Part shown: piece by piece, positions 5,501-6,427 of the stretch
How positions within the stretch are numbered: the stretch's first letter is position 1
How the letters are laid out: each line of letters opens with the position of its first letter
Assembly: GCA_964577145.1 (NCBI GenBank)
Contig: CAZNXM010000061.1
Coordinates: forward strand, 1-6,427
DNA length: 6,427 nt
Reading direction: 5' to 3'
Source of the DNA: MGIIa-K1 sp964577145
GTDB lineage: Archaea > Thermoplasmatota > Poseidoniia > Poseidoniales > Poseidoniaceae
Position numbers and translations under genes: made by a program
The notes under the pieces: model-generated
Told to the model about the DNA's origin: nothing
What the model saw: only the letters and a program-made list of their open reading frames with translations
Databases searched by the model: none

Positions 5501-5519
5501 ATGGGCATGCTTGCCCCAT
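5501..5519 (-). promoter_or_regulatory. Hairpin directly upstream of iscA
   Basis: On the minus strand ATGGGGCA-AGCA-TGCCCAT gives a 7-bp stem with one bulged G and a 4-nt loop, ending 6 nt before the iscA ATG and 45 nt after the TPR stop. No T-run follows, so it does not look like an intrinsic terminator of the TPR gene. A TATA-like TTGATATG (minus strand, 5517-5524) overlaps its outer edge about 25 nt before the ATG, which would suit a leaderless archaeal transcript, but the match is weak. Confidence 0.35.
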
Positions 5520-5564
5520 ATCAACCTGTGTGGTCAAATCCCAAATTTTGCAAGGATTATTCGT

Positions 5565-6427
5565 TCAAGCGAGTTTTCGCTGCTGTTCCTTGAGCAGAAT
5601 TGTACAACGTCTAATTTGCTCCTTAGCAAGTTTGACTTGTTCTTCATCGAGACCCCTTGGTGTAGCCTGCTCAAAGCATTTAATCGCATCACCAAATCGC
5701 TGCATTTCCGCATAGGCTGTACCCATGTTGTACAGTGTTTTACCTTGTACGCCAGAGGGGTTGATTACCATGGCTTTGTGATATGACTCCACACATTTTG
5801 GATATTCTGAGAGATAGTATAACGCATTTCCTCTCCCATTCAGAATCCGGATAACCATTTGGTCGTCACCTGCGAATGAAGGTAATGCTCGGTCGAAACA
5901 TGAAAGTGCTTCACGGTATTTTCCGTCTTCGATTAGACCAACACCCTTGTTGTACCATTCAATATCCTGATTTGCGATAGATCTTGAATCAGCATCTTTT
6001 CCTAGTTCTTCTGTTGGAGCACGTGAAGCGGTTTCGAGTGCTGCCGCAGCGAGATCAACTTCGGGACGTGTTTCCTGAATCGATGCCTCAGGTTCGGCGC
6101 GCTCTGTCAGTACTGGTAGAGGAGCCGCTGTAACAGTCTCAGGTTCGGATTCCAATCCATATCCGAGATCAGATACAGGTTCTGGAACATATGATTGCTC
6201 GGGCGCCGGAGCCGGCTGCTCTTCTTCCATCATCATGGATAGCGGATCATATTCAGGCTCCGGATTACGCAGGCTATTCGCCTTTTCATGGCACCTCTGG
6301 GCTGTTGCAAGATCTCCTGCAGCTTCAAGCGCACGTGCTAACCCAGTCCAAGAATCTGCGTTTGACTTATCTTCCTGAATTAGTGCTTTCCAACACATGA
6401 CTGCTTCTGTATGCTTACCAGCAGCCG
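5565..6427 (-). CDS. Tetratricopeptide-repeat protein with acidic Pro/Glu linker (5' end beyond window)
   Basis: C-terminal 287 or so residues of a TPR protein; the frame is still open at the right edge with no stop, and residues before the first visible Met (at 6398) continue a TPR helix (AAGKHTEAV). Counting from that Met, residues 1-42 finish one TPR unit (SWTGLARALEAAGDLATAQRC). Residues about 45-143 are a low-complexity linker rich in Pro, Glu and Ala that is likely disordered. Residues about 147-250 hold three TPR units: YNKGVGLIEDGKYREALSCFDRAL, then LNGRGNALYYLSEYPKCVESYHKAM, then LYNMGTAYAEMQRFGDAIKCFEQA. The tail is a charged helix (251-277). No membrane segment or enzyme motif is present, so a scaffold or protein-interaction role is inferred; the partner is unknown. 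It lies 70 nt upstream of iscA on the same strand, and co-transcription is possible but not shown. Confidence 0.88.
   Translation of the reverse strand, partial: AAGKHTEAVMCWKALIQEDKSNADSWTGLARALEAAGDLATAQRCHEKANSLRNPEPEYDPLSMMMEEEQPAPAPEQSYVPEPVSDLGYGLESEPETVTAAPLPVLTERAEPEASIQETRPEVDLAAAALETASRAPTEELGKDADSRSIANQDIEWYNKGVGLIEDGKYREALSCFDRALPSFAGDDQMVIRILNGRGNALYYLSEYPKCVESYHKAMVINPSGVQGKTLYNMGTAYAEMQRFGDAIKCFEQATPRGLDEEQVKLAKEQIRRCTILLKEQQRKLA

Noticed and set aside
5467..5786. Open frames on the plus strand across the TPR gene end and iscA start
   Set aside because: They are antisense to identified genes, overlap each other in different frames and show no family motif.
1..6427. Mobile element, CRISPR array, defence island, tRNA or rRNA
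   Set aside because: I see no transposase or integrase motifs, no regularly spaced repeats, no cloverleaf and no rRNA-like stretch; the window is filled by housekeeping genes with short gaps.

Overview
The window is ordinary chromosomal DNA of a free-living prokaryote with seven protein genes packed almost end to end. I cannot name the organism from sequence alone. Arginine codons include many AGA/AGG (6 of 14 by hand count in mdh), gene junctions overlap by 1-4 nt or are separated by 1-2 nt, one start is probably TTG, and no clear bacterial -35/-10 pair is visible. Together with the gene mix (three-subunit transhydrogenase, LDH-like malate dehydrogenase, YgfZ-like protein, CPBP protease, TPR protein with an acidic Pro/Glu linker) this would fit a planktonic archaeon such as marine Euryarchaeota (Poseidoniales-like). 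That is inference, and a bacterium is not excluded.

Bases 1-2669 (minus strand) carry the proton-translocating NAD(P) transhydrogenase as pntAA-pntAB-pntB. The last gene runs off the left edge and lacks about its final 60-70 residues. Bases 2670-2826 form a divergent control region that is richer in G+C (about 59%) than the genes beside it and dense in inverted repeats. Bases 2827-3765 (plus strand) encode malate dehydrogenase.

Bases 3767-5494 (minus strand) carry iscA, a short ygfZ/IBA57-like gene and a CPBP-family membrane protease. They are joined by a 4-nt overlap and a 1-nt gap, so they are probably one transcription unit. Its last gene ends 1 nt from the end of mdh, tail to tail. Bases 5565-6427 (minus strand) hold the C-terminal part of a tetratricopeptide-repeat protein whose start lies beyond the right edge.

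Two themes appear. The first is redox cofactor balance: malate dehydrogenase makes or uses NADH, and the transhydrogenase exchanges hydride between NAD(H) and NADP(H) using the proton gradient; the two are transcribed divergently from one region. The second is iron-sulfur cluster assembly: an A-type carrier (IscA) is encoded with a folate-binding YgfZ/IBA57-like partner. I see no mobile element, CRISPR array, tRNA, rRNA or defence system. The most interesting material is the repeat-rich mdh/pnt intergenic region and the compact iscA-ygfZ-CPBP cluster.
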